A stretch of DNA of 64,000 nucleotides. Source: Microcella frigidaquae. Its GTDB lineage: Bacteria; Actinomycetota; Actinomycetes; Actinomycetales; Microbacteriaceae. The notes beneath the pieces were generated by a model. That model was not told where the DNA came from. It did no database searches and was given only the letters and a program-made list of their open reading frames with translations. Positions 15,277 to 23,351 of this stretch are shown one piece after another. Positions within the stretch are counted from its first letter, which is position 1, and each line of letters starts with the position of its first letter. Made by a program: the position numbers and the translations under genes. Location: assembly GCF_014200395.1 (NCBI RefSeq), contig NZ_JACHBS010000001.1, positions 1,116,001 through 1,180,000 of the forward strand. Direction: 5' to 3'.

Positions 15277-16404
15277 ATGACCACCCCAGACGCACACGCC
15301 CACCCGCACCACGCCCAGGACCACGCGCACGACGCCCACGACCACCCGCACGACGCCCACGACGGCGTGAACGCGCACGCGCACGCGCACGCAGAGGAAG
15401 ACAGCCACCCGCACCGGCATGACGACGCCGGGCATAGCCACGATGGCGAGCACGGCCACGCTCACCCGACCGGGGTGAAGGGCTTCCTCGTCGGCCTCTT
15501 CGTGCCCCACAGCCACGACGCATCGGACTCGATCGACAGCGCCCTCGAGGCGAGCAAGGAGGGCGTGCGCGCCTTAAAGATCAGCCTCGTGATCCTTCTG
15601 ATCACCACGGCGCTGCAGCTCGTGGTCGTGCTATTCAGCGGCTCGGTCGCCCTGTTCGCCGACACGGTGCACAACTTCTCCGACGCACTGACGGCTGTCC
15701 CCTTGTGGATCGCCTTCGTGCTCGGCAGGCGCGCGGCCTCGCGTCGCTATTCGTTCGGCCTCGGCCGCGTCGAGGACCTCGCGGGCCTGTTCATAGTGGC
15801 AATGATCGCCCTCTCAGCAGTCATCGCAGCCTGGCAGTCCATCGAGCGGCTCATCAACCCGCAGCCGCTAAGCAACATCGGCTGGGTACTCGGCGCCGGC
15901 GTTGTCGGCTTCCTCGGCAACGAGATCGTCGCCGTCTACCGCATCCGAGTAGGCCGGCGGATCGGATCGGCCGCCCTCGTCGCCGACGGGGTCCACGCCC
16001 GCACCGACGGGTTCACCTCCCTGGCCGTGGTCTTCGGTGCCATCGGCGTGATCCTCGGGTTCCCGCTGGCCGACCCGATCGTCGGAATCGTCATCTCGGT
16101 CGCGATTTTCGTCCTGCTCATCGGCACGGTGCGGAGCGTCGGCCGGAGGCTTCTCGACGGCATCGACCCCGAACTGCTTGACCGTGCTGAGGCCGCGATC
16201 GCGGCCAGCCCCGGCGTCGTGTCGGTTGAGCGCGTCCAGCTGCGCTGGCTCGGGCACCGTCTCAGCGGCACCGCCACCATCCAGGTTGAGCACGGCGTCG
16301 AACAGAACGCCAACGCAGCGATCCGCACCAGCCTTGCCAAGGCACTACCCAACCTCGACGACATCGTCATCGAGAGCGTCACAGCGCCCCGCACTACGAG
16401 GTGA
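15277..16404 (+). CDS. Cation diffusion facilitator (CDF) efflux protein with His-rich N-terminus
   Basis: 375 residues. The first ~65 are extremely His/Asp-rich (repeats of HAHAHA and HDAHDHPHD), a metal-capturing tail. Six membrane spans follow. Both zinc-site motifs are intact: HxxxD in TM2 (FADTVHNFSDAL) and HxxxD in TM5 (VADGVHARTDGF). The cytoplasmic C-terminal domain (about 290-370) is of the ferredoxin-like CDF kind. It should export Zn2+, Co2+ or similar by proton antiport and is the target of the ArsR repressor. The His-rich start is encoded by a DNA tract of repeated CGCACG. Confidence 0.93.
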   Translation: MTTPDAHAHPHHAQDHAHDAHDHPHDAHDGVNAHAHAHAEEDSHPHRHDDAGHSHDGEHGHAHPTGVKGFLVGLFVPHSHDASDSIDSALEASKEGVRALKISLVILLITTALQLVVVLFSGSVALFADTVHNFSDALTAVPLWIAFVLGRRAASRRYSFGLGRVEDLAGLFIVAMIALSAVIAAWQSIERLINPQPLSNIGWVLGAGVVGFLGNEIVAVYRIRVGRRIGSAALVADGVHARTDGFTSLAVVFGAIGVILGFPLADPIVGIVISVAIFVLLIGTVRSVGRRLLDGIDPELLDRAEAAIAASPGVVSVERVQLRWLGHRLSGTATIQVEHGVEQNANAAIRTSLAKALPNLDDIVIESVTAPRTTR

Positions 16405-16462
16405 GCTGACCGACTCGTTAATGCCGACTTTGAGGCTTACAACAGTTACCTCGCACCCCTCG

Positions 16463-16556
16463 GCAGCCACGCTAGCGAGGACCACACCGGAGGAGTCACC
16501 TAACCTGTCCGCATTCCCAATTGGCCGAGAACAGCGTGCACTATCGATGCGTGCCT
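16463..16556 (+). pseudogene. Fused remnants of an HTH gene end and a hydrolase end
   Basis: The segment includes the second 42-bp direct repeat (16478-16519), which is the 3' end of an HTH gene. It is followed by about 32 bp (from ATTGGCCGAGAACAGCG) that matches the 3' end of the truncated alpha/beta-hydrolase genes at roughly 28 of 32 bases. The two remnants sit directly against each other, so a whole copper-type module appears to have been lost here. The rest of the 16405-16695 gap shows no gene. Confidence 0.6.
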
Positions 16557-16695
16557 ACTTCATCGCCTGGATAGACGACCGCCTCTGACGGTAGTCAACC
16601 CCTTCGTGAGCTCGCCACGGACGGTCGTGGCTGCGTGACGGGCTGACGGGGGCCTCTCATCGTGGTCTCACGGAGTGCTGAATACGGTCGGAACC

Positions 16696-17433
16696 ATGAC
16701 GAACTCAGCAATCGCGACGGACACCCTGTCGAAGTCGTATGGAAACACGCTCGCCCTTGACGCGCTGACCCTCGAGGTCGCCGCGGGAGAGGTGTTCGGA
16801 CTGTTGGGCCATAACGGCGCCGGCAAGACGACCACGGTCAACGTGCTCACCACGCTGCTCGGGCCCACCTCGGGCACTGCGGAGGTGGCGGGGCACAGCG
16901 TCACCGCCGATGCCATGGGTGTTCGGCGGTCGATCGGCTACCTGCCTGAGAACGTGCAGTTCTACGACAATCTCACGCTCATGGAGAACCTGCGGTTCTT
17001 CGCCGAGCTGTCGGGCCTGCGACGCCCGGACCAACGCATTCGCGATGTGTTGCGCATCCTCGATTTCGAGGGACGCGACCGCCAGCGAATGGGCACTTTC
17101 AGCAAGGGGATGCGCCAGCGCGTGGGGATCGCGCAGGCGATCCTGCACGCACCGTCCGTGCTGTTCCTCGACGAGCCGACGTCTGGTCTGGACCCGGAAG
17201 GGGTGCGTACTCTGCGCGAGACGATCGTGCGCCTGAACTCCGAGTTCGGCATGACGATCTTCATGAACACCCACTTGCTCTCCGAAGTGACCAAGACGTG
17301 CACCAGCATCGGAATCCTGCGGGGCGGCACGCTCATTCATCACGACACTCTGGCGAAGACCCTCTCCAACTTCCCGGGTGAGGGATCCCTGGAGGAGATC
17401 TACTTCCAGCTCGAGTCGGAGAAGGTCTCGTGA
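16696..17433 (+). CDS. ABC transporter ATP-binding protein, NosF/ABC-2 type
   Basis: The ATG start gives 245 residues; a GTG at 16675 is also possible. It has Walker A (GHNGAGKTT), a Q-loop, a signature of the relaxed FSKGMRQR type, Walker B (VLFLDEPTSGLDPEG) and an H-loop (MNTHLLSEV). The relaxed signature is typical of exporters and NosF-like ATPases. It overlaps the first permease gene (GTGA), and two permeases plus a lipoprotein follow in one tight operon. The substrate is not evident. Confidence 0.9.
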   Translation: MTNSAIATDTLSKSYGNTLALDALTLEVAAGEVFGLLGHNGAGKTTTVNVLTTLLGPTSGTAEVAGHSVTADAMGVRRSIGYLPENVQFYDNLTLMENLRFFAELSGLRRPDQRIRDVLRILDFEGRDRQRMGTFSKGMRQRVGIAQAILHAPSVLFLDEPTSGLDPEGVRTLRETIVRLNSEFGMTIFMNTHLLSEVTKTCTSIGILRGGTLIHHDTLAKTLSNFPGEGSLEEIYFQLESEKVS

Positions 17434-18329
17434 ACACGTTCCTGGTGAGCGCTCGGCACGAGATGCTCAACACGCGGCGTGCTCGAACCGCCCACATCCT
17501 CCTCATCGTCTTCATCGGCATGGTGATCGCTTCATCCGTGATCGGGTGGGTCACGAACGAGACCGTCACGGGCGTCTACGAGAAGGTAGTCGCCGACGGT
17601 CTGACCACGGCGCCGAATCCGTTCGCCGGTGTGAGTCCGCTGTACTACGCCCGCAACGCCGTGATCTACGTGCTGCTGATCGGCTCCCTCATGGCGATCG
17701 TGCTCGGGGTGCAGGCCACGTTGCGTGACCGCAAGGCCGCCACCGTCGACCTGGTGCTCAGCCGACCGGTTGCCACTCCAGCCCGACTGCTGGGTCAACT
17801 CGCCGGGCTTTCGGTGGTGCTCGCGGCCGTAATCACCATCAGCTTCTCCGTTAGCTGGCTGATCATCAGCATCATCAACGGCGCTCCGCTCGGCTGGGAT
17901 GACACGGGGCGGGTCATCGCCTTCGGACTGCTGTCGTGGGTGCTTCTGACGATCTTCGCCCTTCTGGGGATGCTCACCGGACTGCGAAGCAAACAGGAGA
18001 CCACAGCGCTGCTCGTACCGTTCGTGATCTGGAGTGCCGTGGCTTTCGTTCTCCCGCAGATCGGAACGGCGGCCCGCCCGGTCTCACTACTCAATCCCGT
18101 TCCGGCCGTGGCGTCTACGGGCGGCTACTTCGACGTCGTGTCCGCGTTCACCGGTCCGCTCTCGGTGACCGAGCAGTTCAAGTTCGCGTCCAGCATCATC
18201 CTGCACGACCCGAACGTCACGGGTGAGGCGACGGTGAGCATCCTCATCCTCCTCGCCTTCTTGATCGTCATGTCGGTCGTCGTCGTGCTGACTCCGCGCA
18301 ATCGAATGAGGAGTGGTCTCCATGAGTAG
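17430..18329 (+). CDS. ABC-2 type permease, first subunit
   Basis: 299 residues with six predicted membrane spans (for example ILLIVFIGMVIASSVIG near the N-terminus and ILILLAFLIVMSVVVVL at the C-terminus). A long external loop follows span 1. The cytoplasmic ATLRDRKAATVDLVLSRPVA stretch is the coupling segment that also appears in NosY-like permeases. It overlaps both neighbours by a few bases, so the operon is strictly coupled. Confidence 0.88.
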   Translation: MNTFLVSARHEMLNTRRARTAHILLIVFIGMVIASSVIGWVTNETVTGVYEKVVADGLTTAPNPFAGVSPLYYARNAVIYVLLIGSLMAIVLGVQATLRDRKAATVDLVLSRPVATPARLLGQLAGLSVVLAAVITISFSVSWLIISIINGAPLGWDDTGRVIAFGLLSWVLLTIFALLGMLTGLRSKQETTALLVPFVIWSAVAFVLPQIGTAARPVSLLNPVPAVASTGGYFDVVSAFTGPLSVTEQFKFASSIILHDPNVTGEATVSILILLAFLIVMSVVVVLTPRNRMRSGLHE

Positions 18330-19293
18330 CACCTGGGTCATCGCCGGCAAGGAACTGTTGGATCTGCGCCGGGACCGGCTGTTCGCTGTGCTCATCGGAT
18401 TCCTCGCGATCGCGACGCTGATCTCCGTGGGGGTCGCCGCGGCGAGCTTCGGAACCGAGTTGGATGCCTACAACCTGTATGTGCAGCAGCTCGCTGCCAG
18501 CGGCAGCACGACTGCCCCCGCGGCTCCGCAGCTCTTCCCGTTGCAACTGTTACGCGGCGGGGTGGAGTACCTCGAGATCCTCGGCGCGCTGTTCGCCATC
18601 GTTCTCGGCTACGGCACCGTGGCCAAAGAGAAGTACCGGGGAACCCTGCAACTGTTGCTGAGTCGGCCGGTCGGCCGCTTCGCGATCCCGGCCGGCAAAG
18701 TGCTCGGGCTCGCCGTGGTGTGGCTTGTCGTGGTCGCGGTGCTGACGCTGCTGACGACCCTCGCCATCCTCGTGATCGGCAGCGCGCCGTTGCAGGGGAT
18801 CGACCTCGTGAGGATCCTCATCGGTGCGGTCGTGGCGTGGGTGTATCTCGTGTTCTGGAGCTCGCTGGCGATCGGGATCACCGCTCTCTCGCCCCGGTTG
18901 AGCACCGGTCTGATCGTGTCCATTGTGGTGTGGTTGGCCTTCGTGCTGATCATCCCGCAGATCGGCGACACGATGGATCCCGACAACCAGGTTCCCGGCG
19001 GACTGTTCGCCGCCCTGCAGATCCAGAAGCCGGACGAGTTGAAAGTGCTGGCGAATTTCGCGGCCTTCGACGGCATCCGCAACGGTCTGGAGGTCTCCTC
19101 GATCACCAAGCACTTCGAGCGCCTCTCCTTCGCATTCCTGGGCATCAAAGACAAGTACAACCAGCTGCCCCTAGGCCTCGTGTGGGCCGACATGTGGGGT
19201 TATGCCATCACGCTCGCGGCGGCGGCCTTCGCCTCCGTGACCTTCGCCGTCGGGGTTACCACTCGGCGCAATCTGCAAAGGAAGATCTCATGA
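18322..19293 (+). CDS. ABC-2 type permease, second subunit (NosY-like)
   Basis: The start at ATG after AGGAGTGGTCTCC gives 323 residues with six spans. It has the hallmark TVAKEKYRGTLQLLLSRPVG coupling segment and an N-terminal KELLDLRRDRLF, as in NosY-type subunits. It pairs with the previous permease as a heterodimer. It overlaps the next gene by ATGA. Confidence 0.88.
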   Translation: MSSTWVIAGKELLDLRRDRLFAVLIGFLAIATLISVGVAAASFGTELDAYNLYVQQLAASGSTTAPAAPQLFPLQLLRGGVEYLEILGALFAIVLGYGTVAKEKYRGTLQLLLSRPVGRFAIPAGKVLGLAVVWLVVVAVLTLLTTLAILVIGSAPLQGIDLVRILIGAVVAWVYLVFWSSLAIGITALSPRLSTGLIVSIVVWLAFVLIIPQIGDTMDPDNQVPGGLFAALQIQKPDELKVLANFAAFDGIRNGLEVSSITKHFERLSFAFLGIKDKYNQLPLGLVWADMWGYAITLAAAAFASVTFAVGVTTRRNLQRKIS

Positions 19294-19856
19294 ACCGACG
19301 ACTGCTTGTTCCTATCGCCTTGGTGGCGTCCCTGACGGTTGCGGGCTTGGCTGGTTGCCAAGCCGCGGTTACCGCTCCGGCCAGCTCCTCAGCCGCGTCA
19401 GGCTCGACGACAACAGCGGTCCTCCCTGTCGACTCGAACCCCATCGTCAACGCGAGCACCGTTGCGGGGCTCACGATTGTGTCAGCCGCTGCCGAAGACA
19501 ACGTCGACCCCGTCACGAATGCGGCAATCGACGACCGGCTTCAGGTGACCGTGCGCAACGACACCACCAGCGAACTGACCTCGTTCGAGGTCTACTACGT
19601 GATGACGGATGTAACGACTGGGCAGAGCGAGGCCTACTACCAGGCGCTCCCCGGCTTCACCCTGGCCGCTGGGGCGACGGGTACGCTGTCGTTCGACGGT
19701 GAGAGCGGACCGGGCCACTTCCCGGAGAACACATTCAGCCTGTACCGCAGCTCCAAGAATCAGGTGGACTTCACGATCGAGGTCAGCGCCGCCGGGGTCC
19801 AGGTGGCCAACGCCACCGCCACGAAGGGATCGGGTGAAGGGGATGCCGCAGACTAA
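19290..19856 (+). CDS. Lipoprotein of the ABC exporter operon
   Basis: 188 residues. The signal peptide ends in a lipobox (VAGLAGC, Cys about 23), followed by a Ser/Thr/Ala-rich linker and a beta-sandwich-like domain (LQVTVRNDTTSELTSFEVYY) with a final strand block. It resembles extracellular immunoglobulin-like domains that accompany ABC exporters. No catalytic motif is seen. The operon's order (ATPase, two permeases, lipoprotein, then a two-component system) fits export or cell-envelope stress defence. Confidence 0.7.
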   Translation: MNRRLLVPIALVASLTVAGLAGCQAAVTAPASSSAASGSTTTAVLPVDSNPIVNASTVAGLTIVSAAAEDNVDPVTNAAIDDRLQVTVRNDTTSELTSFEVYYVMTDVTTGQSEAYYQALPGFTLAAGATGTLSFDGESGPGHFPENTFSLYRSSKNQVDFTIEVSAAGVQVANATATKGSGEGDAAD

Positions 19857-19877
19857 TCCGGCACTGAGAGCCTGCCC

Positions 19878-20558
19878 GTGAAGCTCCTTATCGTGGAGGA
19901 CGACGTCCGCATTGCGGACGTCGTCCGCCGCACACTCTCTGAAGCCGGCTACGCGGTCGACGTCGTGCACACCGCACCTGCCGGGGTTGAGGCGTTCGAG
20001 ATCGAGACCTACGATCTCGTCGTCCTCGACCTGATGCTGCCTGGCCTGCCTCGAGGCGGCATGGACGTGTGTGCCCGCATCCGCGAACTCAACCATGACA
20101 TCCCCGTGCTGATGCTGACGGCGCTGGATTCGACGCGCAAAAGGGTCGAAGGGCTAGATGCTGGGGCCGATGACTATCTCGTCAAACCTTTCCACCTCGT
20201 CGAACTTGTCGCCCGCGTTCGTGCGCTGCTTCGGCGGGCGCCGCGGGCGCATGCGCCCATCCTCACTGCACAGGGCGTCGCCCTTGACCCGGCGACGCGC
20301 ACGGCGACGAGGAACGGCCGCGTGATCGTTCTGACGGCGAAGGAGTTTGCCGTGTTGGAGTACCTCATGAGCAATGCTGGCCACATCGTCAGCGCGAGTG
20401 AGCTCATCGATCATGCGTGGGACAGCAATTACGACGGCTACAGCAATGTCGTACAGACCTACATTCGCTATGTGCGGCAGAAGCTGACCGTGGCGGGCGA
20501 GACCGACGTAATCGAGACCCGCCGCGGCGCCGGCTATGTGATTGCAGCCGACCGATGA
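19878..20558 (+). CDS. OmpR/PhoB-family response regulator
   Basis: The GTG start gives 226 residues. The receiver domain has acidic residues VEDDVRI, the phospho-Asp in DLVVLDLMLPG, Thr in LMLTALD and Lys in YLVKPFHLVEL. The C-terminal winged HTH (residues about 130-222) contains VIVLTAKEFAVLEYLM and RRGAGYVI. It overlaps the kinase gene by ATGA. Targets probably include the operon upstream and the acidic secreted protein downstream. Confidence 0.93.
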   Translation: MKLLIVEDDVRIADVVRRTLSEAGYAVDVVHTAPAGVEAFEIETYDLVVLDLMLPGLPRGGMDVCARIRELNHDIPVLMLTALDSTRKRVEGLDAGADDYLVKPFHLVELVARVRALLRRAPRAHAPILTAQGVALDPATRTATRNGRVIVLTAKEFAVLEYLMSNAGHIVSASELIDHAWDSNYDGYSNVVQTYIRYVRQKLTVAGETDVIETRRGAGYVIAADR

Positions 20559-21496
20559 TTTTCCGCCGCGCCCTGATTCGGCTGACGCTGACGTACACGA
20601 TCGTGCAACTGGTGTTGTTCGGCGCGTTCGCGCTCGGGGTGTACGCCTATGTCACGGGAACCTTCGACTTCGACGCGGCAATCGAAGACGGAGAGTCATC
20701 ACTCGATGTCGAGCAAGCTTTTACGAATCTGCGCACTGGCCTCATCGCGGGGTATGCCCTTCTCGTGCTGTTTCTTCCTGTCTCGAGTTACGTCATGGCG
20801 CGGGGAGCCCTGGCTCCGGTTCAACGAAGTTATGAACTTCAGCAGCACTTCGTCGATGCGGCATCGCACGAATTCCGTACCCCTCTCAGCGTCGTGCAGG
20901 GAGAACTCGAGTTGGCGCTCTCTCGTTCCCGTACGGCCGCCGAATATCGAACGGCGATAGCGACCGCTCTCGCCGCGACAGAGGGTCTCAGCCAATTGAC
21001 CGGTGATCTCCTCATGCTGACGCGAGGAAACACTCACGAGTTAGAAGAGTCATTCGTCGCTGTCTCGCTCAACGACCTTGCCCGCACGATTGTCGACTCG
21101 CACACGACGGAAACAGTGCGACTGTCGTTGATCGACGACGACCCCGTGGCGGTCTACGGTTCACCGGAGCTACTGCGGCGCGCAGTCTCGAACCTGGTCG
21201 ACAACGCCCTAAAATTCAGTGGCCGCGAGGGCACGGTCGTATTGACCGTGTCGAGCGCGGGCAAGTTCGCTGAGCTGACTGTGCGTGATAACGGGGTCGG
21301 GATGACCGAAGCTGAGTCAGCACGCGCCTTTGATCGTTTCTGGCGCGCCCAAAAGTCTCGAACAACCCCCGGCTTCGGTCTCGGGCTGCCGCTGGTGCGA
21401 CAGATTGTGATGGCCCACCACGGTCAGGTCAGCGTCGAGTCGGCGGTGGGCGTGGGAACAACCGTCACTCTGGTCTTTCCGGTGATGCTGCCGTGA
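20555..21496 (+). CDS. Membrane sensor histidine kinase
   Basis: 313 residues. Two membrane spans (about 9-31 and 60-80) enclose only a short acidic external loop (DFDAAIEDGESSLDVEQAF). No HAMP of normal length is obvious. The H-box is VDAASHEFRTPLSVVQGELE, the N-box NLVDNALKFSG, and G-boxes VRDNGVGM and GFGLGLPLVRQIV. The small acidic sensor loop suggests sensing of metals or cationic peptides at the membrane. It is the cognate kinase of the overlapping response regulator. Confidence 0.9.
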   Translation: MIFRRALIRLTLTYTIVQLVLFGAFALGVYAYVTGTFDFDAAIEDGESSLDVEQAFTNLRTGLIAGYALLVLFLPVSSYVMARGALAPVQRSYELQQHFVDAASHEFRTPLSVVQGELELALSRSRTAAEYRTAIATALAATEGLSQLTGDLLMLTRGNTHELEESFVAVSLNDLARTIVDSHTTETVRLSLIDDDPVAVYGSPELLRRAVSNLVDNALKFSGREGTVVLTVSSAGKFAELTVRDNGVGMTEAESARAFDRFWRAQKSRTTPGFGLGLPLVRQIVMAHHGQVSVESAVGVGTTVTLVFPVMLP

Positions 21497-21604
21497 CGCC
21501 CTGCTTCGATTTCGGGTCTCTCACGCTCCCCTCACGCGTCCCTCCCTACCGTGGAACACACGCCATGCAGCTCGCATGGCGCAGCTCCACGAAAGGACAA
21601 GACC

Positions 21605-21940
21605 ATGCAGAAGACCGCAAAGGTCGCCGCCGGCTCCGCAGCTGCGCTCGCGATCCTCATCGCCGGAGGCGTTGCTCTGGCAATGCCCGCTCAGGCGGCC
21701 CCGGCCGGTAAGTCGGTCTCGGTCGTCGAGCCCACGGACGCGACCGACTCTGACAACGTTCAGGACGAGGTCGAAGACGGCACCGACGACGGCACCGAGG
21801 TTGAGGACGGCGCCGAGGTCGAAGACGGCACGGACGACGGCGAGATTGCCGATGACAACGAAGGGTCCGACGAGTCAGAGACGGAAGACACCAGCGATGA
21901 CATCAACGGTGTTGAGGTCGAAGACGGCCACCAAGACTGA
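21605..21940 (+). CDS. Secreted, very acidic small protein
   Basis: 111 residues after AAAGGACAAGACC-ATG. A signal peptide (residues 1-32, ending in MPAQAAP) is followed by ~75 residues almost entirely of Asp, Glu, Gly, Thr and Ser in imperfect repeats (EVEDGTDDG, EVEDGAEVEDGTDDG). No fold is expected. Such tails bind Ca2+ or metal ions, or cationic peptides. Its place right after the two-component system suggests it is a regulated target. The repeats may have grown by slippage. Confidence 0.75.
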   Translation: MQKTAKVAAGSAAALAILIAGGVALAMPAQAAPAGKSVSVVEPTDATDSDNVQDEVEDGTDDGTEVEDGAEVEDGTDDGEIADDNEGSDESETEDTSDDINGVEVEDGHQD

Positions 21941-22022
21941 CGCGTGAACCGTGGGGGCCGGCGATAAACGCTGGCCCCCAGTCTCGTGCCACCCTCCCAT
22001 CGACTCCTACGAGGCCTCCACC

Positions 22023-22748
22023 ATGAGCTCACTGAACCGCACGTCGGGCACCCCGCCCATCGGTGCGTTCTTCGGCGCCCTTGGTCTCACGTTCGTCGTG
22101 CTCACCGGCGTGATTATCCGATCCACGTGGCAGAACCAGCCGCTGCCCATCGACTCCTGGTGGCATGACCTGCTTGCCGCCCACCGCAATGCCCTTGCCG
22201 ATGCCGGTGCTCGGCTCCTCAACGTGTTCGGAGGGACATGGTCAATCGTCGCGGTCGTCGCCATCCTGATCGCGGTCCTCCTCCTCCGGCGCCGGTGGCG
22301 CGAGGCGCTCCGCATTGGCGTCACGGTCGCCGCGGCATCCGGAGCATCCACCGTGCTGAAGCTGCTCATCGCCCGGCCCCGTCCGCTCGACGGAATCGTC
22401 GACACCGGGCTGGACTCGTTCCCGTCCGGCCACACGACGACGGCGGCTGCTCTCACCGTGGCCATCGCCCTCGCGTTCCCTCACATGTGGTCATGGGTGC
22501 TCGCCGCCGCCTGGGTTCCGGTGATGGCAGTCAGCCGCACCTACCTGCTCGTCGACTGGGCAACCGACGTGCTCACCGGTGCAGTGCTAGGGGCGTCGGT
22601 CGCTCTCATCGTCGCCGCTGCTATCACGGCGGTGTTCAGAAAGACCGCGGAACGCAACACCCTCAGGCCACCCCAACTCGCACTGAGATCTCCGGTTCGC
22701 AACCCAACCGAATGGAAGCACTCCTCTCATGACCGCAACCCTGCCTGA
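22023..22748 (+). CDS. PAP2-family membrane phosphatase with altered catalytic His
   Basis: 241 residues with six predicted spans. The family motifs are KLLIARPRP, FPSGHTTTA and SRTYLLVDWATDVLTG. The third motif normally reads SRxxxxxHxxxD; here the His (phospho-intermediate nucleophile in PAP2 enzymes) is Asp (codon GAC). The second-motif His (PSGH) remains. It may be non-catalytic, or use a variant mechanism. It overlaps the next gene by 20 bp. Confidence 0.85.
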   Translation: MSSLNRTSGTPPIGAFFGALGLTFVVLTGVIIRSTWQNQPLPIDSWWHDLLAAHRNALADAGARLLNVFGGTWSIVAVVAILIAVLLLRRRWREALRIGVTVAAASGASTVLKLLIARPRPLDGIVDTGLDSFPSGHTTTAAALTVAIALAFPHMWSWVLAAAWVPVMAVSRTYLLVDWATDVLTGAVLGASVALIVAAAITAVFRKTAERNTLRPPQLALRSPVRNPTEWKHSSHDRNPA

Positions 22749-23351
22749 CCACGTCCGCACCATCCTCTTCAACCGGGTGCCCGAGGTCACTGTCGCGTTC
22801 TGGGTGATCAAGATCCTCTCCACCACCTCCGGTGAAACCGCGGCGGACTACCTCAATTCGACCCTCGGCCTCGGACTGGCGATCACGTCATGGATCATGA
22901 CCGGGCTACTGGTCATCGCCCTGATCGCGCAGTTCGCGACTAAGCGCTACACGTCCGGGATCTACTGGGCCGTCGTGGTGCTCATCAGCGTCGTCGGAAC
23001 CCTGCTGACAGACACGATGACCGACAGCTTCGGGGTTCCACTCTGGCTGAGCACCGTCGCCTTCTCCGCCCTGCTCGCGGTCACGTTCGGGATCTGGTTC
23101 GCCCGCGAACGCACTCTCTCCATCCACACAATCTTCACCCGCCGCCGCGAGACCTTCTACTGGGTTGCGATCCTCTTCACCTTCGCGCTGGGCACGGCCG
23201 CGGGAGACCTGATCACCGAAGGTTTCGGACTCGGCTATCTCTTCGGCACGCTCCTGTTCGCCGGCCTCATCGGCGTGATCGCGATCGCTCGGTTCACTTT
23301 CCGTGTGAACGTGGTCTTCTGCTTCTGGGCCGCATACGTTCTCACCCGCCC

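Noticed and set aside
15310..15420. Repeat element in the CACGCGCACGCC tract
   Set aside because: It encodes the His-rich metal-binding tail of the CDF exporter and needs no separate explanation.
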